Origin: Streptomyces sp. NK08204
GTDB lineage: Bacteria > Actinomycetota > Actinomycetes > Streptomycetales > Streptomycetaceae
NCBI RefSeq assembly: GCF_020400585.1
Contig: NZ_JAINVF010000032.1
Location: 1 to 64,000, forward strand
Direction: 5' to 3'
Length of the DNA: 64,000 bases
Positions 24,661-32,293 of this stretch are shown here, piece after piece. The position numbers and the translations under genes were made by a program. Under the pieces are notes generated by a model, which made no database searches, was not told the DNA's origin, and saw only the letters and a program-made list of their open reading frames with translations. Position 1 is the stretch's first letter; every line of letters starts with the position of its first letter.

Positions 24661-24820
24661 CGGATCAGTGGGTGTCCGGCCTGATCTGCGGGTGTCCGGC
24701 CGGATCGGCGGTGGCCGGGCCGGACCGGTGGGGCGTCCGGGCGGGCCGGTGGCGTCCGGGTGGATCGGTGGCGTCCGGGTGGATCGGCGGCCTGCCGGGC
24801 GGATCAGTGGGTGTCCGCGG
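24661..24820. repeat. Degenerate tandem repeat, eight units of 19-21 bp, running into the CoA-transferase stop
   Basis: Eight consecutive units of about 20 bases start at 24661, 24681, 24701, 24721, 24742, 24761, 24780 and 24800. The first and last are nearly identical (both contain GGATCAGTGGGTGTCCG), while the middle ones vary. The last unit includes the stop codon (24804-24806) and the final codons of the CoA-transferase gene, so the array looks like a series of duplications of that gene's 3' end extending into the spacer before the thiolase gene. Confidence 0.8.
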
Positions 24821-25976
24821 CGGCGGGGCCGTCGTGCGCCAGTTCCGGTATGCCCCAGTCCCGCGCCACCGTCCGGGTGTCGGCGCCGGGCAGGGCCGGG
24901 CCGGTGCGGATGGTCGCCGGGGTCGCCGAGAAGCGGGGGGCGGGGGCGGGCTGGGTGAGTCCGCCGTGGTCGGTGAAGGTGCCGCGGGCGGCCAGGTGCG
25001 GGTGGTGCGGGGCCTCGGAGAGGGACAGGACGGGGGCCACGCAGGCGTCGGAGCCCTCGAAGACGGCCGTCCACTCGTCCCGGGTGCGGGACGTGAACCG
25101 GGCGGCGACGCGCTCGCGCAGCTCGCCCCAGCGGCTCGGGTCCCGGTGCGCCGGGGCCAGGTCGTCCAGGTCCATCAGGCGCAGGAACTCCGCGTAGAAC
25201 TGCCCTTCCAGGGCGCCGACCGCCATGTACCGGCCGTCGGCGGTCTCGTAGGTGCCGTAGTACGGGCAGCCGCCGTCGAAGAGGTTGGCGCCGCGCCGGT
25301 CCTGCCAGATGCCGGCGGCCAGCATGCCGTGGATCATCGCCGACAGGTGCGCGGTGCCGTCCACGATGGCCGCGTCCACGACCTGCCCGGTGCCGGTCAC
25401 GCGCGCGTGGTGCAGGGCCGCGAGGACACCGACGACCAGGTACAGGGAGCCGCCCGCGAAGTCGCCGAGCAGGTTGAGGGGGACCGCCGGGGGCTCGTCC
25501 GGGCGGCCGATCATGCCGAGGGTTCCGGTGAGCGCGATGTAGGTCACGTCGTGCCCGGCGCGGTCGGCGAGGGGGCCTTCCTGGCCCCAGCCGGTCATCC
25601 GGCCGTAGACCAGACGGGGGTTGCGGGCGTGGCAGGGGCCGGGGCCGACGCCGAGGCGCTCGGCCACGCCGGGGCGGTAGCCCTCGATGAGGATGTCGGC
25701 CCGTTCGGCGAGGTCCAGCACGCGCTCGGGACCGTCCGGCGCCTTGAGGTCGACGACCACCGAACGCTTGTTGCGGTTCGTCACGTCGGACGCGGGGTCG
25801 ATCGTCAGGCCCTGGCCGCCCGGGCGGTCCACGCGGACCACGTCGGCGCCCAGGTCGGCCAGCAGCATGGCGGCGAACGGCCCCGGCCCGATGCCGGCCA
25901 GCTCCACCACGCGCACGCCGGTGAGCGGGCCGTCGCCGGCCGCGCCCGGCGCCCCTGGCGTCTTTGCCGTGGTCAT
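24804..25976 (-). CDS. CaiB/BaiF family CoA transferase (class III)
   Basis: 390 aa. Class III CoA-transferase/alpha-methylacyl-CoA racemase family: N-terminal LTGVRVVELAGIGPGPFAAM, with ADLGADVVRVDRP, and the catalytic Asp in RAGHDVTYIALTG. The family moves CoA between carboxylic acids or epimerises 2-methylacyl-CoAs, which fits the neighbouring beta-oxidation genes (entry of branched acids). ATG 25976 was chosen because the conserved N-terminus begins there; the upstream in-frame extension is unlike the family. Its last codons and stop lie within a tandem repeat. Divergent from the enoyl-reductase-like gene across 160 bases. Confidence 0.9.
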   Translation of the reverse strand: MTTAKTPGAPGAAGDGPLTGVRVVELAGIGPGPFAAMLLADLGADVVRVDRPGGQGLTIDPASDVTNRNKRSVVVDLKAPDGPERVLDLAERADILIEGYRPGVAERLGVGPGPCHARNPRLVYGRMTGWGQEGPLADRAGHDVTYIALTGTLGMIGRPDEPPAVPLNLLGDFAGGSLYLVVGVLAALHHARVTGTGQVVDAAIVDGTAHLSAMIHGMLAAGIWQDRRGANLFDGGCPYYGTYETADGRYMAVGALEGQFYAEFLRLMDLDDLAPAHRDPSRWGELRERVAARFTSRTRDEWTAVFEGSDACVAPVLSLSEAPHHPHLAARGTFTDHGGLTQPAPAPRFSATPATIRTGPALPGADTRTVARDWGIPELAHDGPAAADTH

Positions 25977-26067
25977 GCCGTCCAGCCCCCAAAGCGTGTG
26001 TGACACAACTGATGTAACACCGGTGATGCTAGGAACGCCATTCACCGGGCACAAGCCCCCGACGAGC

Positions 26068-26075
26068 AAGCGCTT
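26068..26075. promoter_or_regulatory. AAGCGCTT palindrome in the CoA-transferase/reductase divergent promoter region
   Basis: AAGCGCTT, flanked by AGC on the left, lies midway between two divergent lipid genes. AAGnnCTT cores are typical of operators of TetR-type lipid regulators (for example the KstR2-type AnCAAGnnCTTGnT, matched here on the left half only). A second palindrome, CACCGGTG, sits near 26018-26025 within GTAACACCGGTGATG. Both are only suggestive. Confidence 0.35.
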
Positions 26076-26136
26076 AGCCAATCACGCTAGCCTCGGCCAT
26101 CGACAGCGGCGCGGACCACATGGCCCAAGGGGTGTC

Positions 26137-27315
26137 ATGAACAGGCTCAGAACGGCCGACCGGCCGTACGACCTCGTGCTCTTCGGAGCCACGGGCTTCG
26201 TCGGCACGCTCACCGCGGAGTACCTCGCCGCGCACGCCCCCCAGGGCCTGCGCTGGGCGGTCGCGGGCCGCGACGAGGGCAGGCTGCGGGCCCTGTGCGA
26301 GCGGCTGCCCGGAGGCGGTGACATCGGGGTGCTGCGGGCCGATGCCGCCGAACCGGCCACCCTGCGCGCCCTCGCCGAGCACGCACGCGTGGTGGCCACC
26401 ACCGTGGGGCCGTACAACCTCTACGGTGAGGAACTGGTCGCCGCCTGCGCGGACACCGGCACCGACTACCTCGACCTGACCGGCGAGCCGGAGTTCGTGG
26501 ACCTCATGTACGTGCGGCACGACGCACGCGCGCGGGAGACGGGCGCCCGCCTGCTGCACGCCTGCGGCTTCGACTCGGTCCCGCACGACCTGGGCGCGTA
26601 CTTCACGGTCCAGCAGCTGCCGGAGGGGGTGCCACTGACCGTGGACGGGTACGTCGCCGCCCACGGCGCCATCTCCGGCGGCACCCTGGCCTCCGCGCTC
26701 CACCAGTTCGCGCGCGGGCGGCAGATGGCCGCCGCCGCACGCGACCGCCGCCGGCACGAGCCACGCCCGACCGGACGCCGGGCGGCGGCGCCGACGGGCG
26801 CGCCGAAGTTCGCCAAGGAGATCGGCGCGTGGGCGCTGCCGCTGCCGACCGTCGACCCGCAGGTCGTGCGCCGCTCGGCGGCGGCCCTCGACCGCTATGG
26901 CCCGGACTTCCGGTACCGGCACTACGCCGCCGTCCGGCACCTGCCCGTCGCGCTGGGCGGAGTCGCGGCCGTCGGCGCGCTCTCGGTCGCCGCGCAAGTG
27001 CCGCCCGCCCGGCGCTGGCTGTCGGACCGGCTCCGGCCGGGCGACGGACCGGGCGCGCAGAAGCGGGCGAAGAGCTGGTTCACGGTGCGTTTCGTCGGCG
27101 AGGGCGGCGGCCGGCGCGTGTTCACGGAGGTGGCGGGCGGCGACCCCGGCTACGGGGAGACGGCGAAGATGTTCGCCGAGGCGGCCCTCGCCCTGGTCCT
27201 CGACGACCTCCCGCCGACGGCCGGCCAGGTCACCACCGCTCAGGCGATGGGCGACGCGCTGATGCGGCGGCTGCAAGCCGCGGGCATCACGTTCCGGGTG
27301 GCCGCTACCCGTTGA
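26137..27315 (+). CDS. Saccharopine dehydrogenase-like / trans-acting enoyl reductase family protein
   Basis: 392 aa. The N-terminal Rossmann fold is YDLVLFGATGFVGTLTAEYLA, with AGRDEGRLRAL and the family segment TVGPYNLYGEELVAACADTG; a middle segment HACGFDSVPHDLG is typical of the saccharopine-dehydrogenase-like enoyl reductases that cooperate with lipid-making enzymes in actinobacteria. A hydrophobic stretch near residues 270-285 may touch the membrane. The actual substrate is unknown. ATG 26137 has AAGGGG five bases upstream. Divergent from the CoA transferase and overlapping the convergent endonuclease V gene by 11 bases. Confidence 0.86.
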   Translation: MNRLRTADRPYDLVLFGATGFVGTLTAEYLAAHAPQGLRWAVAGRDEGRLRALCERLPGGGDIGVLRADAAEPATLRALAEHARVVATTVGPYNLYGEELVAACADTGTDYLDLTGEPEFVDLMYVRHDARARETGARLLHACGFDSVPHDLGAYFTVQQLPEGVPLTVDGYVAAHGAISGGTLASALHQFARGRQMAAAARDRRRHEPRPTGRRAAAPTGAPKFAKEIGAWALPLPTVDPQVVRRSAAALDRYGPDFRYRHYAAVRHLPVALGGVAAVGALSVAAQVPPARRWLSDRLRPGDGPGAQKRAKSWFTVRFVGEGGGRRVFTEVAGGDPGYGETAKMFAEAALALVLDDLPPTAGQVTTAQAMGDALMRRLQAAGITFRVAATR

Positions 27316-28000
27316 CGGCCGCCTCCCGAAGCGCCCGCCGGCACAGGGCGTCCGCCCTGCGGGTGGTCTCCGGCAGCCGGTAGCGCGGGGTCAGCGCGAG
27401 GGTGTGCGCCAGGGCGTTGCCGAGGCTCACACGGTGGCCGACGGAGACGAAGACCGGCTTGACGCCGTCCCGGGTGCGCAGGGCGCGGCCGACCTCCTCG
27501 GCCCCCGCGAGGAGCGGCGCGGAGCTGCCCCGCTCGGGGCCGGGCTCGTCGTAGGTGAAGGTGAACGGGTTCTTGGCGACGCCGATGGTGGGCAGGCCGG
27601 TGAGCACACCGAGGTGGCTGGCGAGGCCGAAGCGGCGCGGGTGGGCGAGGCCGTAGCCGTCGCACACGACCAGACCGGGCGGGCAGGGCAGCGCGTCCAG
27701 GGCGGCCCGGACGGTGGGGATCTCCCGGAAGGCGAGGAGTCCGGGCACGTACGGGAAGGACACCCGGCCGACCGCCGTGGCCTGCGCCACGACCTCCAGC
27801 GTCGCCGCGTCCAGCACCACGGCCGCGGCGGCGACGAGGTCGCGCCCGTCGTCGTAGGCGACGTCCACGCCCGTGACCCGGCCCGTCCGGGGCGGCGGTC
27901 CGGGCTCGTCGAGCACCACCCGGCCGCGCAGTTCGTCCTGTACGGCGCGGGCCTCTTCCTCGGTCGCGGGCCAGCCCGCGGGTACGCGTACGGTCGTCAT
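27305..28000 (-). CDS. nfi: Endonuclease V (deoxyinosine 3'-endonuclease)
   Basis: 231 aa. Family motifs are clear: GVDVAYDDG with the first catalytic Asp, PYVPGLLAFREIP with the substrate-contacting region and Glu, VCDGYGLAHPRRFGLASHLGV with the second Asp, and GVAKNPF. The enzyme nicks DNA near deoxyinosine formed by adenine deamination. ATG 28000 begins the conserved region. It is divergent from the YciI-like gene (60 bases between starts) and convergent with the reductase gene. Confidence 0.93.
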   Translation of the reverse strand: MTTVRVPAGWPATEEEARAVQDELRGRVVLDEPGPPPRTGRVTGVDVAYDDGRDLVAAAAVVLDAATLEVVAQATAVGRVSFPYVPGLLAFREIPTVRAALDALPCPPGLVVCDGYGLAHPRRFGLASHLGVLTGLPTIGVAKNPFTFTYDEPGPERGSSAPLLAGAEEVGRALRTRDGVKPVFVSVGHRVSLGNALAHTLALTPRYRLPETTRRADALCRRALREAAVNG

Positions 28001-28060
28001 GGTGGCCAGACTGTACGGGCCCGCGGCGGACCGACGGGCCCCGGGGGTAGGCTCGCGATC

Positions 28061-28357
28061 ATGTTCGTACTGGAGCTGACCTACACCGCGCCGCTCGAGG
28101 CCGTGGACGCCGTGCTGCCGGACCATGTCGTGTGGCTGGACCAGCAGTACGACAAGGGGTTCTTCCTGGCCTCCGGGCGCAAGAACCCCCGCGACGGCGG
28201 GATCGTCCTCGCCGTCGCGGAGGACCGGGACCGCATCGAGGAGATCATCGCGGGCGACCCGTTCGTGGCCGCCGGGGTGTGCGCGTACCGCGTCACGGAG
28301 TTCATCGCCACCAAGACGGCACCCGAGCTGGCGAGCCACCGGCAGACACTGGACTGA
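28061..28357 (+). CDS. YciI family protein
   Basis: 98 aa, a single YciI/YCII domain with the characteristic His and Asp in VLPDHVVWLDQQYDKG, the central GRKNPRDGGIVLAV, and DPFVAAGVCAYRVTEF near the end. The family has a ferredoxin-like fold and a putative His-Asp active site, but the reaction is generally unknown. ATG 28061 follows a TAGGCT box by about nine bases, consistent with a leaderless transcript divergent from endonuclease V. Confidence 0.88.
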   Translation: MFVLELTYTAPLEAVDAVLPDHVVWLDQQYDKGFFLASGRKNPRDGGIVLAVAEDRDRIEEIIAGDPFVAAGVCAYRVTEFIATKTAPELASHRQTLD

Positions 28358-28367
28358 TCCCCGCCGG

Positions 28368-28706
28368 TCATCCCTTCTTGGCGTCCAGCGCGCGCTGCAG
28401 CTCGTCCTTGTTCATGCGCGAACGGCCCTCGATGCCGCGCTGCCGCGCCTCGTTGTACAGCTGGTCGCGGGTCGGACCCTGGGAGCCGACCCGGTTGCCG
28501 GACCGCTGGCCGCCGCGCCTGCTGGAGGACATGTCCTGCGTGGAGCTGCGGCTCGCGGTCTTCGCCTCGCCGGAGCGGGCGCGTTCCTTGTTGACCGTCC
28601 GCGCCGCGATCTCCTTGGCCCGTTCGGCGCTCTCGCCCCGCTCCTGCGCGCTCTTGCGGATGTGTTCGTACTGGCGCTCCCGCTTGGGGCTGGAACCCGC
28701 CGGCAT
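28368..28706 (-). CDS. Small basic protein with C-terminal Rho_N-like domain
   Basis: 112 aa, very rich in Arg, Ser, Lys and Glu. Residues 1-75 look disordered or helical (KRERQYEHIRKSAQERGESAERAKEIA in outline). The last 40 residues (TRDQLYNEARQRGIEGRSRMNKDELQRAL) match the helical Rho-N/SAP-like module that binds nucleic acid. Similar Streptomyces proteins are called plasmid stabilisation proteins without evidence. ATG 28706 has AAGGAGG ten bases upstream. Possibly a stress-related nucleic-acid-binding protein; the role is unknown. Confidence 0.75.
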   Translation of the reverse strand: MPAGSSPKRERQYEHIRKSAQERGESAERAKEIAARTVNKERARSGEAKTASRSSTQDMSSSRRGGQRSGNRVGSQGPTRDQLYNEARQRGIEGRSRMNKDELQRALDAKKG

Positions 28707-28926
28707 GATCGCTCGCCTCCTTGCGTCGCTCTGCTTCGCTGCGTCGCTGTGCGACAGCGGACGAGTACCCGCCATGCGACTTTCGGCCACAAGGGCGTCG
28801 GCATGCATGGACCCGGTGACCGAGGTCACTCGTCCCGTGTGCACGGATCGGCCGATTCCGTCGTCTCATCCTGTGCCAGGCCTCACCCGCCCGGAAGCAG
28901 TCCAGCCGTCACGAGGGAGCAAGGCG

Positions 28927-29343
28927 TTGTCCACCGTCATCGAGCAGCCAGTAGAGGCCCGCCTTGTCGCCGCCGCACCGCGCATGCCGAACATTCCGGC
29001 CACGCTGCACTACGACCGGCGTGATCCGTTCGCCGTTCGCATGACGTTCCCGGCGCCGGCCACCCTGGAGGGTGTCGACGTCTGCTGGACCTTCTCCCGG
29101 GAGCTGCTCGCCGCGGGCCTCGAGGACGCCGAGGGGTACGGGGACGTCCGGGTGCGGCCGTACGGCTACGACCGCACGGTACTGGAGTTCCACGCCCCGG
29201 AGGGCACCGCGATCGTGCATGTGCGCTCGGGTGAGATCCGGCGGTTCCTGGAGGCCACCGGCGCACTGGTGCCGGTCGGCCTCGAGCACCTCCACCTCGA
29301 CCTCGACCACGGTCTGGCCGAGCTGATGCGGGACTCCTGCTGA
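28927..29343 (+). CDS. ssgD: SsgA-like sporulation/cell-division protein (SsgD-like)
   Basis: 138 aa, the size of SsgA-like proteins, which are unique to morphologically complex actinomycetes and guide septum and cell-wall remodelling during sporulation. Family features: PATLHYDRRDPFAVRMTFP near residue 25, WTFSRELLAAGL near 60, GDVRVRPYGYD and the C-terminal HLHLDLDHGLAELM. The start is TTG 28927 because GAGGGAG lies seven bases upstream and no ATG/GTG is closer. The sequence is nearer to what I remember of SsgD than to SsgA/SsgB, and the local gene order supports this; the paralogue assignment is less sure than the family. Confidence 0.8.
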   Translation: MSTVIEQPVEARLVAAAPRMPNIPATLHYDRRDPFAVRMTFPAPATLEGVDVCWTFSRELLAAGLEDAEGYGDVRVRPYGYDRTVLEFHAPEGTAIVHVRSGEIRRFLEATGALVPVGLEHLHLDLDHGLAELMRDSC

Positions 29344-29369
29344 GTCCACTGCCGGCATACGAGCCGGCC

Positions 29370-29407
29370 TTTAATTCGTTGACAGGCCTTCCGGCCCCTC
29401 CTACGTT
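29370..29407 (+). promoter_or_regulatory. Near-consensus promoter with AT-rich block before the -35 (candidate WblC/WhiB7-type promoter)
   Basis: TTGACA at 29379-29384 and TACGTT at 29402-29407 are separated by exactly 17 bases. Immediately upstream lies TTTAATT (29370-29376), striking in this GC-rich sequence. WhiB7/WblC proteins activate the housekeeping sigma factor at promoters that have an AT-rich stretch just upstream of the -35 box, and ABC-F resistance genes are known members of that regulon. The predicted start of transcription is about 30 bases before the leader ORF at 29444. Confidence 0.7.
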
Positions 29408-29443
29408 GTAAGCGTTCCTGTTGCCGTCGATTGGAGAAGGACG

Positions 29444-29455
29444 TTGCTCGTCTGA
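29444..29455 (+). CDS. Three-codon leader peptide (M-L-V-stop) of the ABC-F gene
   Basis: TTG CTC GTC TGA is preceded by GGAGAAGG (29433-29440), a much stronger Shine-Dalgarno than the one of the ABC-F gene itself. It lies about 30 bases after the predicted transcription start and 160 bases before the ABC-F start. Very short leader ORFs of this kind control antibiotic-resistance ABC-F and related genes by ribosome stalling. Whether TTG is used as start is inferred from spacing only. Confidence 0.6.
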   Translation: MLV

Positions 29456-29617
29456 GGTCCTGAGACACCGCGTTCACACCCGTGAGGTGTGCGTGGCGTA
29501 CGACCTCGGCGTCCGAGCCGTCCTCCGGCACAGGCCTTCTTTCACGGCCCTCGGTTTCCGCCTCGCGGTGTCTCGACATGTCCCCGTCCGGACCGCACCA
29601 GCAACCGCGAGGCCCAT
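29456..29617 (+). promoter_or_regulatory. Structured 5' leader with two mutually exclusive helices (candidate ribosome-mediated attenuator)
   Basis: Seven bases after the leader-ORF stop, GAGACACCGCG (29462-29472) is exactly complementary to CGCGGTGTCTC (29564-29574). A second perfect helix joins CCTCGCGG (29561-29568) to CCGCGAGG (29605-29612), which contains the GAGG Shine-Dalgarno of the ABC-F gene. The two helices share 29564-29568 and cannot coexist. Inside the first helix are local hairpins CACACC/GGTGTG (29475-29491) and CTCGG/CCGAG (29505-29517). A ribosome paused on the leader ORF would reach into 29462-29472. Which fold is the on-state cannot be deduced here. Confidence 0.6.
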
Positions 29618-31261
29618 ATGTCTACGTCATCCGCGTCATCCGCTTTCCTCACCGCCACGTCCCTGTCCTTCGCCTGGCCCGACGGCACTCCCGTCTTCGA
29701 CGATCTCGACATCGCCTTCGGACCCGGCAGGACCGGGCTCATCGGCGCCAACGGATCAGGAAAGTCAACGCTGTTGAAGCTGCTCGCCGGGCAACTCAGC
29801 CCGGCCGACGGCACGGTCAAGGCGGCCGGCGAGATCGGTCACCTCCCGCAGAACGTCACCCTCGACACCACGCTCCGCGTCGACCAGGCACTCGGCATCG
29901 CCGCCCGGCGGGCCGCGCTGCACGCCATCGAGGCGGGCGACCCCGCCGAGGAGCACTTCGAGACGCTCGGCGACGACTGGGACGTCGAGGAACGCGCCCT
30001 GGCCACCCTGGGGGAACTCGGCCTGGGCCATATCGGGCTGGACCGCACGGTCGGCGAGGTGTCGGGCGGCGAGTCGGTGCTGCTGCGCCTGGCCGCCCTG
30101 CTGCTGCGCCGCCCCGACGTGCTGCTGCTCGACGAACCCACCAACAACCTCGACCTGTACGCGCGCCGCCGGCTCTACGCGGCCGTCGCCTCCTGGCCCG
30201 GCGTGCTGGTCGTGGTCAGCCACGACCGTGAACTGCTCGACATCGTCGACCAGATCGCCGAGCTGCGCACCGGCGAGGTCGCCTGGTTCGGCGGCAACTT
30301 CTCCGCCTACGAGGAGGCCCTTGCCGTCGAGCAGGAGGCGGCCGAGCGGATGGTGCGCGTCGCCGAGGCGGATCTGCGCAGGCAGAAACGGGAACTGGCC
30401 GACGCCCAGGTCAAGCTGGCCCGCCGCAAGCGGTACGGACAGAAGATGTGGGACAACAAGCGCGAACCGAAGATCATCATGGGCGAGCGCAAGCGCCAGG
30501 CGCAGGTCTCGGCCGGCAAGCACCGCATCATGCACGAGGAGAGGCTCGCCGAGGCAAGGGAGCGGCTGGACGAGGCGGTGGAGGCCGTACGGGACGACGA
30601 CGAGATCCGCGTCGACCTGCCGTACACCGCCGTACCGCCGGGCCGGCAGGTGCTCACCCTGGAGCGCCTCACGATGGCGTACGGGGCGCGCGTCGACGGC
30701 CTGTTCGACCTGCGCGGCCCGGAGCGGATCGCGCTGGTCGGCCGCAACGGCGCCGGCAAGACGACACTGCTGCGGACGATCGCCGGACAGCTGCCGCCGA
30801 CGGCCGGCGAGGCCACGGCGCACGTTCCGCTGCGCTTCCTGCCCCAGCGGCTGGACGTGCTGGACGACGAGCTGACCGTCGCCGAGAACGTCGCCCGGTT
30901 CGCGCCGGAGGCCACCAACAACCGGATCCGGGCGCGTCTGGCCCGCTTCCTGTTCCGGGGCGCCCGCGCCGACCAGCGGGCGGGCACCCTCTCCGGCGGC
31001 GAGCGCTTCCGCGCCGCCCTGGCCGCGCTGATGCTGGCCGAACCCGCCCCCCAGTTGCTGCTGCTGGACGAACCGACCAACAACCTCGACATCGCGAGCG
31101 TGCGGCAGCTGACGTCGGCCCTGGAGTCGTACGAGGGCGCCCTGATCGTGGCCAGCCACGATCTGCCGTTCCTGGAGTCGGTGGGCATCACGCGCTGGCT
31201 GCTGATGGAGGAAGGAGAACTGAAGGAGACCACAGCGGCGACCCTCGGGGGCCGCGCCTGA
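29618..31261 (+). CDS. ABC-F family protein, probable antibiotic-resistance ribosomal protection type
   Basis: 547 aa with two ABC cassettes and no membrane segments. Cassette 1: Walker A GANGSGKST near residue 45, signature VSGGES, Walker B VLLLDEPTNNLDLY. An interdomain linker follows at about residues 235-325, charged and helical (RRQKRELADAQVKLARRKRYG in outline). Cassette 2: Walker A GRNGAGKTT near 375, signature LSGGER, Walker B LLLLDEPTNNLDIA. ABC-F proteins of this kind enter the ribosomal E site and dislodge drugs or rescue stalled ribosomes. ATG 29618 has GAGG five bases upstream, inside a potential masking helix. The promoter and leader suggest induction by translation inhibitors. 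Confidence 0.88.
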   Translation: MSTSSASSAFLTATSLSFAWPDGTPVFDDLDIAFGPGRTGLIGANGSGKSTLLKLLAGQLSPADGTVKAAGEIGHLPQNVTLDTTLRVDQALGIAARRAALHAIEAGDPAEEHFETLGDDWDVEERALATLGELGLGHIGLDRTVGEVSGGESVLLRLAALLLRRPDVLLLDEPTNNLDLYARRRLYAAVASWPGVLVVVSHDRELLDIVDQIAELRTGEVAWFGGNFSAYEEALAVEQEAAERMVRVAEADLRRQKRELADAQVKLARRKRYGQKMWDNKREPKIIMGERKRQAQVSAGKHRIMHEERLAEARERLDEAVEAVRDDDEIRVDLPYTAVPPGRQVLTLERLTMAYGARVDGLFDLRGPERIALVGRNGAGKTTLLRTIAGQLPPTAGEATAHVPLRFLPQRLDVLDDELTVAENVARFAPEATNNRIRARLARFLFRGARADQRAGTLSGGERFRAALAALMLAEPAPQLLLLDEPTNNLDIASVRQLTSALESYEGALIVASHDLPFLESVGITRWLLMEEGELKETTAATLGGRA

Positions 31262-31393
31262 CAGCGCGGGACGTCTCAGGAGGAGCACAGCCTGGCACCA
31301 GGGGTTTTGTCCTGGCCGGGGCGCCCTGCATGATGGCGGACCGGCGCCGCGTCACGGGCGCCGGATCCGCACCACCGATTCGAAAGGCCCGTC

Positions 31394-32170
31394 GTGCCCA
31401 GCAAGAAGGCCCTCGTCCGCCGCCCCAGCCCCCGCCTCGCCGAAGGCCTGGTGACGCACATAGAGCGGGAGGAGGTCGACGCCGGGCTCGCCGTCGAGCA
31501 GTGGGAGGCGTACGTCGAGGCGCTGCGCGCGCACGGCTGGGAGACGATCGAGGTCGAACCGGAAGACGACTGCCCGGACTCGGTGTTCGTCGAGGACACC
31601 GTCGTCATGTACCGGAACGTGGCGCTGATCACCCGGCCCGGTGCCGAGTCCCGGCGCGCGGAGACCGCCGGCGTCGAGGAGGCGGTGGCCCGCCTCGGCT
31701 GCTCGGTGAACTGGATCTGGGAACCGGGCACGCTGGACGGCGGGGACGTGCTGAAGGTCGGCGACACCGTCTACGTCGGCCGGGGCGGGCGCACGAACGC
31801 GGCGGGCGTGCAGCAGCTGCGGGCGGCGTTCGAGCCGCTGGGGGCGCGCGTGGTGGCCGTACCGGTGAGCAAGGTGCTGCACCTGAAGTCGGCGGTGACC
31901 GCGCTGCCCGACGGGACGGTCATCGGGCACATCCCGAAGGTGGACCGGCCGTCGCTGTTCCCGGGGTTCCTGTCGGTGCCGGAGGAGTCCGGCGCACACG
32001 TGGTGCTGCTCGGCGGCGGCAAGCTGCTGATGGCGGCGAGCGCGCCGATGACCGCGGAGCTGCTGACCGACCTCGGCCACGAGGTGATCACCGTGGACAT
32101 CAGCGAGTTCGAGAAGCTGGAGGGCTGCGTCACCTGCCTCTCGGTGCGCATGCGCGAGCTGTACGCCTGA
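31394..32170 (+). CDS. Dimethylargininase (NG,NG-dimethylarginine dimethylaminohydrolase, DDAH)
   Basis: 258 aa. Belongs to the guanidino-group-modifying amidinotransferase fold: substrate-binding PDSVFVEDTVV, GTLDGGDVLKVG, catalytic His in VLHLKSAVTALPDG, and catalytic Cys near the C-terminus in EGCVTCLSVRM. The enzyme hydrolyses methylated arginine to citrulline and dimethylamine or methylamine. The start is GTG 31394, with GAAAGG seven bases upstream. A strong hairpin after the stop ends the transcript. Transcribed in the same direction as the ABC-F gene, with a 130-base gap. Confidence 0.92.
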   Translation: MPSKKALVRRPSPRLAEGLVTHIEREEVDAGLAVEQWEAYVEALRAHGWETIEVEPEDDCPDSVFVEDTVVMYRNVALITRPGAESRRAETAGVEEAVARLGCSVNWIWEPGTLDGGDVLKVGDTVYVGRGGRTNAAGVQQLRAAFEPLGARVVAVPVSKVLHLKSAVTALPDGTVIGHIPKVDRPSLFPGFLSVPEESGAHVVLLGGGKLLMAASAPMTAELLTDLGHEVITVDISEFEKLEGCVTCLSVRMRELYA

Positions 32171-32202
32171 CACGCCTCGACCGGGGTGACAGCGTCCCCC
32201 TC

Positions 32203-32234
32203 ACAGCCCCGGAACCCGCAGGTCCCGGGGCTGT
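32203..32234 (+). terminator. Hairpin terminator after the DDAH gene
   Basis: ACAGCCCCGG (32203-32212) pairs perfectly with CCGGGGCTGT (32225-32234), 32 bases after the stop. The loop can add further pairs. No long T-run follows, as is common in Streptomyces. Confidence 0.7.
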
Positions 32235-32293
32235 TCCGCATGCTCTCGGCACCTTGATCGGGGCTTCTGATCAGCGATCTTTACGACACCCTT

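Noticed and set aside
24661..24820. Possible CRISPR array
   Set aside because: Units are contiguous and degenerate without unique spacers; no cas genes nearby.
29489..29617. N-terminal extension of the ABC-F protein by 43 codons
   Set aside because: The extension is Arg/Pro-rich and unlike the family; the ATG at 29618 has a Shine-Dalgarno and begins the conserved cassette.
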